Source: a bacterium (GTDB lineage: Bacteria > Zixibacteria > MSB-5A5 > GN15 > FEB-12). Taken from it: 5,943 nt of DNA. Numbering within the stretch: the stretch's first letter is position 1; every line of letters begins with the position of its first letter. Where the stretch lies: NCBI GenBank assembly GCA_030619425.1, contig JAUXBJ010000140.1:1-5943 (forward strand). The letters run 5' to 3'. Made by a program: the position numbers and the translations under genes. Below the pieces are notes generated by a model. That model saw only the letters and a program-made list of their open reading frames with translations. It searched no databases and was not told the origin of the DNA. Positions 1-5,807 of the stretch are shown in pieces.

Positions 1-287
1 CACCGCATGAGGCTGCGGCGAAGGCCCGTCCATGGAATCACCAAAAGAAGCGGCAGCAGAATGTACAGTACAACGATCTGATCAAAGCGCACTCCGATAG
101 CAAACGCCGTGAATATCTCCATCAGAGGTTCATGCTCGATCAACTGCGTGAAGTTCGCCAGGAGAAGCAGGCGCATGAGGGCAAAGAACAAAAGCCCTAG
201 CAAATAGACGAGAGTTATGTAGATGAAGGGCCGCGAAGGCAGAAACTTGCCGACTGCACTATGCAAAATATGACGTGACTTAACCAC
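1..287 (-). CDS. LTA synthase-like/sulfatase-family membrane protein, N-terminal part only
   Basis: This is the first ~95 residues of a minus-strand gene that runs off the left edge. The frame is open from a TGA at 320-318. I chose GTG at 287-285, but no clear Shine-Dalgarno precedes it, so the start is uncertain. The sequence has a short basic N-terminus, a first membrane helix at about residues 21-45 (FIYITLVYLLGLLFFALMRL), then an amphipathic stretch and AFAIGVRFDQIVVLYILLPL at about 61-80, followed by a Pro-Trp end. The pattern 'GxRFDxxxxxYxLLPxLLL' is typical of the N-terminal membrane domain of the LTA synthase/phosphoglycerol transferase sulfatase family, whose catalytic alkaline-phosphatase-like domain would lie outside the window. 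By family, such proteins move phosphoglycerol or a related group onto envelope polymers, with the active site outside the membrane. The catalytic domain is not visible, so the reaction is inferred only. An alternative is another polytopic membrane protein. Confidence 0.62.
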   Translation of the reverse strand, partial: MVKSRHILHSAVGKFLPSRPFIYITLVYLLGLLFFALMRLLLLANFTQLIEHEPLMEIFTAFAIGVRFDQIVVLYILLPLLLVIPWTGLRRSLMR

Positions 288-351
288 ACCACGAATAAAC
301 GGAATCAGGATGGCAAATCAAGGTTGTGATGATTCAATTATAGCTCGTGGT

Positions 352-371
352 GTCGGGCGTCTCTGCCCGAC
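352..371. repeat. Perfect 7-bp hairpin GTCGGGC-GTCTCT-GCCCGAC
   Basis: GTCGGGC (352-358) and GCCCGAC (365-371) are perfect reverse complements around a 6-nt loop. No T-run follows on either strand, so this looks like a REP-type palindrome and not a classical terminator. It lies about 65 nt upstream of the proposed start of the LTA-synthase-like gene and could sit in its leader. Confidence 0.55.
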
Positions 372-440
372 GGCTCGAACCGGTCAATCTAACGCGCCCT
401 TCGACTCCGCTCAGGACGAGGTGCATGGCGTGCGAAGCAC

Positions 441-480
441 AAAAGACAGGCTTGCCTGCGTCAGGCCGAGACACCTGACG
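441..480 (-). terminator. Tandem hairpins with short U-run downstream of the sigma operon
   Basis: Read on the minus strand, about 50 nt past the YbjQ stop codon, there is a perfect 7-bp stem CGTCAGG/CCTGACG with an 8-nt loop (480-459). It is followed directly by CAGGCAAGCCTG (458-447) and then TCTTTT (446-441). The second stem with its T-run has the layout of a weak intrinsic terminator for the sigma/anti-sigma/YbjQ operon. The T-run is short and the second loop is tight, and the same bases belong to the dispersed-repeat-like segment, so termination is an inference. Confidence 0.4.
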
Positions 481-529
481 GCACCCAATATCACTTAGCT
501 GTCTGACGGTCTTCAGAATGTGGAGAGAC

Positions 530-850
530 CTAAGCTTCTTCGACAACCACCGCTGTACCGTAAGCCAACAACTCCGCCGCACCCGACATCACCGCCGAAG
601 TGGAGTAGCGTGTCATTATTATGGCGTTGGCGCCCTGAGATTCGGCGTCTGCAATCATTCGATCGTACGCCTGTTCCCTAGACTCGGCCATTAGCTTCGT
701 ATATTCTTTGATTTCTCCTCCCACGATGCCTCTTAACATGGCCCCGATGTCACGGCCGACATGCCGCGCGCGTATGGTGTTTCCTCTGACCAGACCTACT
801 GTCCTGACAATTCTTTTGCCGGCGATGTTCTCACAACTTGTGACGATCAT
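530..850 (-). CDS. ybjQ: YbjQ/UPF0145 family protein
   Basis: This 106-residue protein matches the usual length of the UPF0145 (YbjQ) family, small cytosolic proteins of unknown function sometimes labelled 'heavy-metal-binding domain'. Visible family landmarks are IVGG at 42-45, then Tyr50, then Arg58 in the helix after it, GANA at 73-76, and the closing strand YGTAVVV at 97-103. These align by eye with E. coli YbjQ (IVGG, GADAVVG, SGTAVKT). I chose ATG at 850 over the longer frame opening at 964, because the 38 extra residues look non-homologous and lie inside the upstream gene. AGAGGT at 862-857, six bases upstream, is a good ribosome binding site. The ATG overlaps the upstream TGA as ATGA, so the gene is probably translationally coupled to the anti-sigma gene and co-regulated with it. 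The family is known to form oligomers, but its biochemical role is not established. The gene ends with TAG just before the repeat-rich intergenic region. Confidence 0.88.
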   Translation of the reverse strand: MIVTSCENIAGKRIVRTVGLVRGNTIRARHVGRDIGAMLRGIVGGEIKEYTKLMAESREQAYDRMIADAESQGANAIIMTRYSTSAVMSGAAELLAYGTAVVVEEA

Positions 851-1290
851 TTGGTTACCTCTTTGTAACGATCCCGATTGTAGGCAAATAACCGTTCCCG
901 TCCGTACGACACAAGCAGAAAGATGAGGCCGACAGCACCGGCCGTCACTCCGACCTTGAGCCAAAGCGGGGCATCAGGATTAACATACAGTTCGCTGAAC
1001 AACTCGTAAGTGCCGAAGCAGAGAAGCAGTATAGCGCCGATCGACAAGAATATCCAGCCGATGCCGCGTTCCATTTTCCGGTAGATTGAGTGCCAGTAGT
1101 TTTCCCAGACTTCGTCGGGAAGATCCGCATATCGCACCATACCGGTGACCTCCTGAAGTTTACGGAATTCCGCCAACTCAGCTCTCAACTCCGGGTCCTG
1201 GGCCAGTTGAGCCTCAAAAGCCTGCCGTTCGTTGTCCGACAACTCGCCGTCAACATAGCCGGCCAGCAGTTCGCGTCTATCTCTCGCCAT
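847..1290 (-). CDS. Putative membrane-anchored anti-sigma factor, two TM helices, no zinc motif
   Basis: This is a 147-residue protein. Residues 1-45 form a helical cytosolic domain resembling anti-sigma domains: it opens LLAGYVDGELSDNERQAFEA, and the 'x-x-Y-x-D-G-E-L-x-x-x-E' signature is common to ZAS/zf-HC2-type anti-sigma factors. A linker (46-75) follows, then TM1 at about 77-97 (WIFLSIGAILLLCFG), a short exposed loop with Pro/Asp (about 98-108), TM2 at about 111-129 (VGVTAGAVGLIFLLV) and a basic tail. Unlike classical zinc anti-sigma factors it has no HxxxCxxC; the only Cys is inside TM1. It overlaps the sigma gene by 14 nt and the YbjQ gene by 4 nt. TGAGG seven bases before the ATG is a good ribosome binding site. 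By position and fold it probably holds the sigma factor at the membrane until a signal arrives, but the signal is unknown. The anti-sigma role is inferred from context and the N-terminal motif; otherwise it would be a small membrane protein. Confidence 0.78.
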   Translation of the reverse strand: MARDRRELLAGYVDGELSDNERQAFEAQLAQDPELRAELAEFRKLQEVTGMVRYADLPDEVWENYWHSIYRKMERGIGWIFLSIGAILLLCFGTYELFSELYVNPDAPLWLKVGVTAGAVGLIFLLVSYGRERLFAYNRDRYKEVTK

Positions 1291-1831
1291 TTCTTAGCCT
1301 CATTAGGGTAGCCAGTTTCTTTCGGGCATAATAAAGTCGCGACATCACCGTTCCTTTTGGTATTCCCAGAAGTTGCGCGATTTCATCGTAAGACATGTTG
1401 CGGAAATGTTGCAGCGTGATTATCTCCCGGTCGTCAAACGGAAGTTCCTTGAGCGCCTGTCGCAGAATGGCCACCGTCTCTTTCTTGATAATGGCCTGCT
1501 CGGGGGTGCGTTCATCGACTAACAACCAGGGAACATCGTCGACATCAACCATTTTGTTGTCCCGGCGCGACCGCCGCCTGAGCCAGGTGCGGCTGAGATT
1601 GGCGATAATCGTGTAAAACCAAGGGCCAAACGGCTGCCTTTCGTCGTAGGTGTTGGCCGATCGATAGACCCTCAGAAACGCCTCCTGCGAAATATCGAAG
1701 GCGTCATCCTTGTTGCCGACCAGCCCTAAGGCTATACGGAAAGCCGACTTCTTGTGCCGTTCGACCAGTTTGCCGAGGGCTTTCTTATTGCCGTCTCTGA
1801 TATCCATGACCAACGCTACATCCGTTTCCAT
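1277..1831 (-). CDS. RpoE-like ECF sigma-70 factor
   Basis: From ATG 1831 the protein is 184 residues, normal for group 4 (ECF) sigma factors. The sigma-2 domain spans about 10-85. DAFDISQEAFLRVYRS (43-58) is the region 2.2 signature that contacts the core polymerase beta-prime subunit, and PFGPWFYTIIANLSRTWLRR (67-86) covers regions 2.3-2.4, which melt and read the -10 element. A short acidic linker follows, then the sigma-4 helix-turn-helix at about 128-172, including LPFDDREIITLQHF and GIPKGTVMSRLYYARKKL, which reads the -35 element. No extra C-terminal domain is present. The frame stays open to a TTG at 1867, with ATG also at 1858. No candidate has a strong Shine-Dalgarno; 1831 is preferred because ECF proteins usually begin a few residues before the 'D-x-x-LV' helix, and GAAGGG lies 12 nt upstream. 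As first gene of the operon it likely directs its own operon plus an unknown regulon and is restrained by the next gene product. Confidence 0.93.
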   Translation of the reverse strand: METDVALVMDIRDGNKKALGKLVERHKKSAFRIALGLVGNKDDAFDISQEAFLRVYRSANTYDERQPFGPWFYTIIANLSRTWLRRRSRRDNKMVDVDDVPWLLVDERTPEQAIIKKETVAILRQALKELPFDDREIITLQHFRNMSYDEIAQLLGIPKGTVMSRLYYARKKLATLMRLRNGER

Positions 1832-1936
1832 CGTCTCTGTTTTCCCTTCAACCGTCATACCAGACAATTTGGGGGTTATTCAGACCGAGGAGCAAGTTTT
1901 TTTGGCGGGGGGAAGCGATGTGCAGGCTCGGCCGGC

Positions 1937-4900
1937 CTATTTCCTGCCGCTCGTCTCAAGTAGCCGGTCGTAGTGGTCTAGGATGCGGTCGAGGGTGCCG
2001 GAGCCGCCGAACATGCCTTCATCCTCTTTTGCCACTCCTTGAAATGTGGACAGGATGTACTCTACGTCGTCACGCTCGATGCCGTATAGCAGAAAGTAGG
2101 CCGCATCGAGTTGGGCCATGAGGTCGGCTCGTTCGGCCGGCTTCCACGGATGCACCGCCGGGTCAAAGCCAGCCGCCGTGGCCAGCGGTTTCATGTCATT
2201 GCTGGTACAGGTGAGTTTGAGAACTCGATCCGATATCCACTTCTCCAAGGTCGTGCGCCGATTCCAAGGACACTTGCCCTGGTAGAAGTCGGGACCAAAG
2301 ATCGGGAATTGTTCAACGATGAAGAAATTGAGCGTCACGGCTCCTACTTTCTGACGCACGACGAAATCAAGCACGAACGAGTTCAAGTTTGCGAGGAGGC
2401 ATAGTTCCTGACGTCGGGATTGATGGGTGAGGATCAAAGGGAAGTGGTTAGTGACAGCCGACCACGGAATCATGGAGGCAATCATGGTTCGTTGGTTCGT
2501 GGCACTGGTGATATCCTTGAAACCCAGAAACGACGGAACCGGGAATTGTGAGTTGCTCTCTGATACTTCAGCGCCATCCACCCACCAGCGAGGTTCGGCG
2601 GTGAACTCAGGATTCTGATGTTCTACCTGCACAGTGGTGCGCGTCTGCCCCTGGCGCATCCAGTTGTCCGGGTCAATCACCACGCCGGCTGCTCGGTGGT
2701 CGTACATCTGTACCATCTTAGCTTCGTACAGAGGCAGGAAGGTCTTCTTCCCTTTCTTCCAGACGCTGCCGTCTCGCTTGAACCGCGCCTTTTTGAGTTC
2801 TTCGCCGGTCTTGAACAGTTCGGCATCGTTGGTTTGATCGAACATTCGAAGGAACTTGATCCCCCACGGGTTGCCGCCTTCTCTGCGGTTCTGGTCGACA
2901 AGTATGGGCACCCGCCGGTAGACCGCCTTGGTCAACTCCGCATCCCGCTGCGAGCGGAAGATGGGACATGTCCTGGTGTTCGGGTTCAGCAGCTTGATGT
3001 CGTCTACCGAAAGCGCAATGTGCCGCTGCTTGTCCTTCAGTTCTTCCATCCGGTGAGCAAAGAAGACGAAGTCGGCTGAGTCGGATTGGGTCTCTGCTCC
3101 TCCGAAGAGCAGGACTGAGAACTTGAGAGACCGATGGACATCAGGAAATATGGGAGCTTTGTTTTCGAAATCGTAAAGACCTATCAGTGACTTCGAGCCG
3201 GTCAGTTCCGCAAAGAACTCCTTGTACGTGTGATCCGTTGCTATACCGGAGGGGACCAGCAGCCCCACACGGCCATCCGCAGCAACGATACTGTGCGCGA
3301 GTTCCGCGAATGTCGCATAGGTGTTTATGTCCCCTTTGCCAGTGAGCGGGAATCGACCAGATTTGCGAACATAGGCAAGCGTCCGTTCAGCCGTCGTCTT
3401 CGCCTCGGTATAACGTTCATGCAACTCTGGGTTACTTTTCTTGAGTTCGGCGATCAGTTTTCGTCGAGTGGCGGCATTGACGGCTGAAGCAATCTCAGGG
3501 CTTGCAGCATCAAAGAACTCCCTTTCCTGCAGTTTCATTCTCTCCCAAGGTGGGTTTCCAATCACACCGTCAAATCCGGGATTGTCTCCGTCGAAAACAT
3601 CCGGAAAAGTTTCTTCCCACTCCATGGCGCGCGGATGCACCTCCTGGTCGCTCACGAGACTGTTCCCGCAAACGATGTTGCGCGACAAGTCTGACAGTGT
3701 CCGGCCGGGGCGGGCGGAGCGAATCCAGAGAGCAAGCTGCGTGATCTCGACTGCCTCGGGCGACAGGTCGACGCCGAAAAGATTGTCGGAGAGAATGTAG
3801 TCGGGAATTCCTTCTGTTAGTGCCTCGGTCTTGTGACTCTCATGGAAGATGAGTTGATCGACCACGTCCTGATACTTGTCGGCCAGTAGATCGTAGGCAC
3901 TGATGAGAAACGCTCCGCTGCCGCAGGCGGGGTCGACGATTCTGATTCGGCGCAAGGCATCGAGACATTCCCGCCAGTATTTGGCCCGACCGGCGTTCGG
4001 CTTGGTGGTCCAGAGAGTCTTGGCGTCTATTCCATGCCGACTCGCAATGTCTGCAAACCGTTGGTCCACCAGTCTACCGATGACATTAAACGCGATGAAG
4101 TCGGTAAACTCAGGAGGCGTGTAATAAATGCCCGACCGCTTTCGTTCGGCTGATTTGAGCATTTTCGGTTTGTCATCGTCTTCGATCTTCTCACCAAACA
4201 GCCCACCAAGCCGTATTTGTCCGATGTCGCTGACAGATTTTTCAAAGAAGTGACCCAGAACATCGACACTGACCTCATCACGAAAGTCATACTTAGCAAT
4301 GTTCTCGAAGAAACCGGTCCATTTGTCGTCCAGTTGCAGATTGTCAACCTCGTCATCCTTACGAAACAGCCCGCCGTTGTACGGAGATATCCCGCGCTGT
4401 TTGTCCCCTTCATCAACGCAGCGAAACAGGCCCAGGAAGTTCTGCCATCGCGGATTGGTGACACGGTCGAACGAGCGGAATTCACTGTAAGCCCTGTGAA
4501 TCAGGTTGTCCGGCAGTAAGCCGCGATCTTCACAGAAGGCGACGAAGATGACGCGGTCAAGGAGCTTCTGAGCGATATGGATACCCTTCTCCAGCGGCTT
4601 ATCGTGTGGCGGGCCTGTGAGGTGGTGGATCATCTCGATGCGGTTGCGGTGGTAGCTCTGGTACAGCTCGTCCCCGACCACCCGCTGTTGCTCTCCTGTT
4701 TTTTCCAGCAGAACCTCAGCGCGCGGTTTTGCGCCGGGGGTGGCCGGGAGAAGCCCTTCCTTTTCGAACAGACAGTAGAACTCGCGGAAGACCTCTTCCC
4801 TGCGAAGGTCCTGCAAAACAAAAAGCTGATAGGTTCGGGATGACTGGCTCCGATGATAGAGGCGAAAGCTCACATAGTTGCAGACGATACCCCAAGGGCA

Positions 4901-5386
4901 TTCCGGCTGGGCATTGAGGTAGTCCCAGCATTGTTGAACCGGCGTGCGGCCTCTGGCCCGGTCACGATCAAGGTTTGAGGTCGGCCCCTTTAGTTCGATT
5001 ATCGCTTGAGGCGGTCGCTTGTCACTTTCTTCGAACAACCCGATCGCGGCGTCGGCTATGCCGCCGTTTACGGAGAACTTCGGTTCAACATTCCAGGCTT
5101 TTTCATTTTCCGAGAAGAGAGTATAGCCCAGAGCCTGCCCGAAGACCTCGGTCAAGAACTCCCCTTCCAGCGCCGTTTCCTTCTTCTTTAGGAGTTTCCC
5201 GCTGGATTCTAGGTCAGCCCATCTCACCATTATCTTGTATGCTCGTTCCTGAGCCTCGTCTCTTAGCCGGAAGTCATTCGCTCGCCCCTTGAGGTACTTG
5301 GGAAGGAACAGGTTTTGGCGGAGACGTTTATCACCGTAACGTGCCGTGTTCAGTTCCGGGAACAGCTGTTCTTGGTCTGGGTTCAA
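1937..5386 (-). CDS. Eco57I-like type IIG restriction endonuclease/N6-adenine methyltransferase
   Basis: This 1149-residue single-chain restriction-modification enzyme is within the usual 1000-1300 range. Residues about 60-200 are nuclease-like: Glu76/Glu80 in a helix, Asp112 in GGIADAAIGL, Glu131-Leu-Lys133 in AIIELKG, and a downstream Gln-rich QQCWDYL, the layout of a PD-(D/E)XK DNA-cleaving domain. Residues about 230-400 are a helical connector. The methyltransferase follows: motif X SGIYYTPPEF (418-427), motif I VDPACGSGAFL (484-494) that binds S-adenosylmethionine, NLFGVDLSPEAVEITQLALW (535-554), and catalytic motif IV FDGVIGNPPW (605-614), whose NPPW marks N6-adenine methylation. GRVGLLVPSG (705-714) ends the core. 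Residues about 800-1060 should read the target site; the tail RADLMAQLDAAYFLLYGIER... is typical of this family. The start is TTG (5386) with AAAGG six bases upstream; a stop lies 14 codons earlier. No separate methylase, specificity or helicase gene is nearby, so it should cut and protect on its own. All catalytic motifs look intact. Exact target sequence unknown. Confidence 0.9.
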   Translation of the reverse strand: MNPDQEQLFPELNTARYGDKRLRQNLFLPKYLKGRANDFRLRDEAQERAYKIMVRWADLESSGKLLKKKETALEGEFLTEVFGQALGYTLFSENEKAWNVEPKFSVNGGIADAAIGLFEESDKRPPQAIIELKGPTSNLDRDRARGRTPVQQCWDYLNAQPECPWGIVCNYVSFRLYHRSQSSRTYQLFVLQDLRREEVFREFYCLFEKEGLLPATPGAKPRAEVLLEKTGEQQRVVGDELYQSYHRNRIEMIHHLTGPPHDKPLEKGIHIAQKLLDRVIFVAFCEDRGLLPDNLIHRAYSEFRSFDRVTNPRWQNFLGLFRCVDEGDKQRGISPYNGGLFRKDDEVDNLQLDDKWTGFFENIAKYDFRDEVSVDVLGHFFEKSVSDIGQIRLGGLFGEKIEDDDKPKMLKSAERKRSGIYYTPPEFTDFIAFNVIGRLVDQRFADIASRHGIDAKTLWTTKPNAGRAKYWRECLDALRRIRIVDPACGSGAFLISAYDLLADKYQDVVDQLIFHESHKTEALTEGIPDYILSDNLFGVDLSPEAVEITQLALWIRSARPGRTLSDLSRNIVCGNSLVSDQEVHPRAMEWEETFPDVFDGDNPGFDGVIGNPPWERMKLQEREFFDAASPEIASAVNAATRRKLIAELKKSNPELHERYTEAKTTAERTLAYVRKSGRFPLTGKGDINTYATFAELAHSIVAADGRVGLLVPSGIATDHTYKEFFAELTGSKSLIGLYDFENKAPIFPDVHRSLKFSVLLFGGAETQSDSADFVFFAHRMEELKDKQRHIALSVDDIKLLNPNTRTCPIFRSQRDAELTKAVYRRVPILVDQNRREGGNPWGIKFLRMFDQTNDAELFKTGEELKKARFKRDGSVWKKGKKTFLPLYEAKMVQMYDHRAAGVVIDPDNWMRQGQTRTTVQVEHQNPEFTAEPRWWVDGAEVSESNSQFPVPSFLGFKDITSATNQRTMIASMIPWSAVTNHFPLILTHQSRRQELCLLANLNSFVLDFVVRQKVGAVTLNFFIVEQFPIFGPDFYQGKCPWNRRTTLEKWISDRVLKLTCTSNDMKPLATAAGFDPAVHPWKPAERADLMAQLDAAYFLLYGIERDDVEYILSTFQGVAKEDEGMFGGSGTLDRILDHYDRLLETSGRK

Positions 5387-5392
5387 TGCTCG

Positions 5393-5397
5393 CCTTT
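5393..5397 (-). promoter_or_regulatory. Ribosome binding site supporting the TTG start of the R-M gene
   Basis: AAAGG on the minus strand lies six bases before the TTG at 5386-5384. No in-frame ATG or GTG occurs between the nearest upstream stop and this codon, so the site decides the start. Confidence 0.65.
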
Positions 5398-5436
5398 CAC
5401 TCGGACCTGCCTTCGCAATACAACATCACCAAGGTC

Positions 5437-5466
5437 ATTATATACAACATCTGGACAGCTATTCAA
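5437..5466 (-). promoter_or_regulatory. Sigma-70-type promoter for the R-M gene
   Basis: On the minus strand TTGAAT (5466-5461) and TATAAT (5442-5437) are separated by 18 bp. The -10 matches the vegetative consensus in all six positions and the -35 in four. Transcription would begin near 5430, giving a leader of about 44 nt before the TTG start. The region is more AT-rich than its surroundings. No controller-protein box (short inverted repeats over the promoter) is obvious. Confidence 0.68.
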
Positions 5467-5550
5467 CCAGTTTTTGCACCGACGCGAACCCCTTTCCACC
5501 TACAAAAACACCACCAACTCAACCCAGAATGCGCCTGTACTACGGTCAAT

Positions 5551-5556
5551 AAAGGA
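5551..5556 (+). promoter_or_regulatory. Ribosome binding site of the small plus-strand ORF
   Basis: AAAGGA sits seven bases before ATG 5564. It is the main evidence that this short frame might be translated. Confidence 0.4.
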
Positions 5557-5563
5557 CAAGCCC

Positions 5564-5695
5564 ATGGCCACCAGCACAAAACAGACCGCCGTCTACCGGC
5601 TCCTGAATCACGTCCGACTCATGCAGGCCTCGGGATCACCATGGATGCTATTAAGTGAAGATTGTTTTTCGCAAAACGAACCCATTTCCGCGTAG
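5564..5695 (+). CDS. Possible 43-residue small protein, function unknown
   Basis: ATG 5564 to TAG 5695 encodes MATSTKQTAVYRLLNHVRLM followed by a polar stretch ending NEPISA. The first half is basic and could form one amphipathic helix; there is no signal peptide, membrane segment or known motif, and I recognise no family. It would be divergent from the R-M gene, with its start 178 nt from the R-M start. I see no convincing plus-strand promoter. A perfectly placed AAAGGA supports it. Against it are the short length, the weak hydrophobic core and a change of composition after residue 25, which could mean a broken 5' end of a longer gene. It might also be a chance ORF. Confidence 0.33.
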   Translation: MATSTKQTAVYRLLNHVRLMQASGSPWMLLSEDCFSQNEPISA

Positions 5696-5718
5696 TGCCA
5701 AGCCGCACCCGGCAGATC

Positions 5719-5766
5719 AACTGTGACAATACATGCGGCGCATGTGGACATACGCCGCCCACAGTT
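5719..5766. terminator. Nested inverted repeat, possible bidirectional terminator
   Basis: The outer arms AACTGTG (5719-5725) and CACAGTT (5760-5766) are perfect complements. Inside them GCGGCGCATG (5735-5744) and CATACGCCGC (5749-5758) form a 10-bp stem around a TGGA loop. That stem has one mismatch on the plus-strand RNA, which becomes a G-U wobble in minus-strand RNA. It lies about 40 nt after the right-edge gene's stop on the minus strand and about 24 nt after the small ORF on the plus strand. No strong T-run follows either way, so a terminator role is tentative; it could also be an RNA-processing or protein-binding structure. Confidence 0.45.
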
Positions 5767-5807
5767 CGTCAGCATTATCGTAGGGTCTGATCGTCGCTGT
5801 TCGCCGC

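Larger units (their letters stand above)
345..480. repeat. Dispersed-repeat-like intergenic segment with several hairpins
   Basis: This GC-rich stretch in the 242-nt gap between the YbjQ gene and the membrane-protein gene carries three inverted repeats (352-371, 447-458, 459-480) and the block CCTTCGACTCCGCTCAGGAC within 397-420. I recognise this block as a sequence that recurs in intergenic regions of many environmental bacterial genomes; its spurious translations read 'PFDSAQDE' and 'LSGVEG'. Only one copy is in this window, so repetition in this genome is inferred from memory and not seen. Both long open frames across it (310-498 plus, 334-582 minus) translate the repeat and have no family resemblance, so I do not call them genes. 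Confidence 0.45.
5387..5807. other. 421-nt intergenic region between the R-M gene and the right-edge gene
   Basis: This stretch contains the R-M promoter and leader, the possible small plus-strand ORF, and a nested inverted repeat at 5719-5766. I see no tRNA, recombination site or direct repeat flanking the R-M gene. Part of the pyrimidine/purine asymmetry at about 5490-5530 (C- and A-rich, almost no G on the plus strand) has no explanation from these features. Confidence 0.5.

Noticed and set aside
334..582. Minus-strand 82-codon frame and the plus-strand frame 310-498
   Set aside because: Both translate the repeat-like segment; their peptides (LSGVEG, PFDSAQDE) are familiar products of such repeats and not of genes.
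530..964. Longer 144-residue version of the YbjQ protein
   Set aside because: The extra 38 residues overlap the anti-sigma gene and look unrelated to the family, while ATG 850 has a proper ribosome site and gives the standard family length.
1868..1936. ECF-type autoregulated promoter (AACTT ... GTC) in front of the sigma gene
   Set aside because: AACTT is present on the minus strand, but the nearest GTC triplets are 8 and 28 nt away, not the usual 15-17, so I do not call a promoter.
2618..3079. Long plus-strand frame of 153 codons inside the R-M gene, plus similar frames such as 4217-4519
   Set aside because: They lie antisense to a gene with clear motifs, have no family resemblance and no ribosome site of note. 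They are shadows of the R-M coding strand.
1937..5386. BREX PglX or DISARM methylase
   Set aside because: The protein carries its own nuclease-like N-terminus, and no PglZ, BrxC, DrmA or DrmB neighbour is present in the window. The Eco57I/type IIG reading explains it better.
5470..5510. GGTTCG on the minus strand as a tRNA T-arm
   Set aside because: The flanking bases do not form the 5-bp T stem, and no acceptor or anticodon arm can be drawn.
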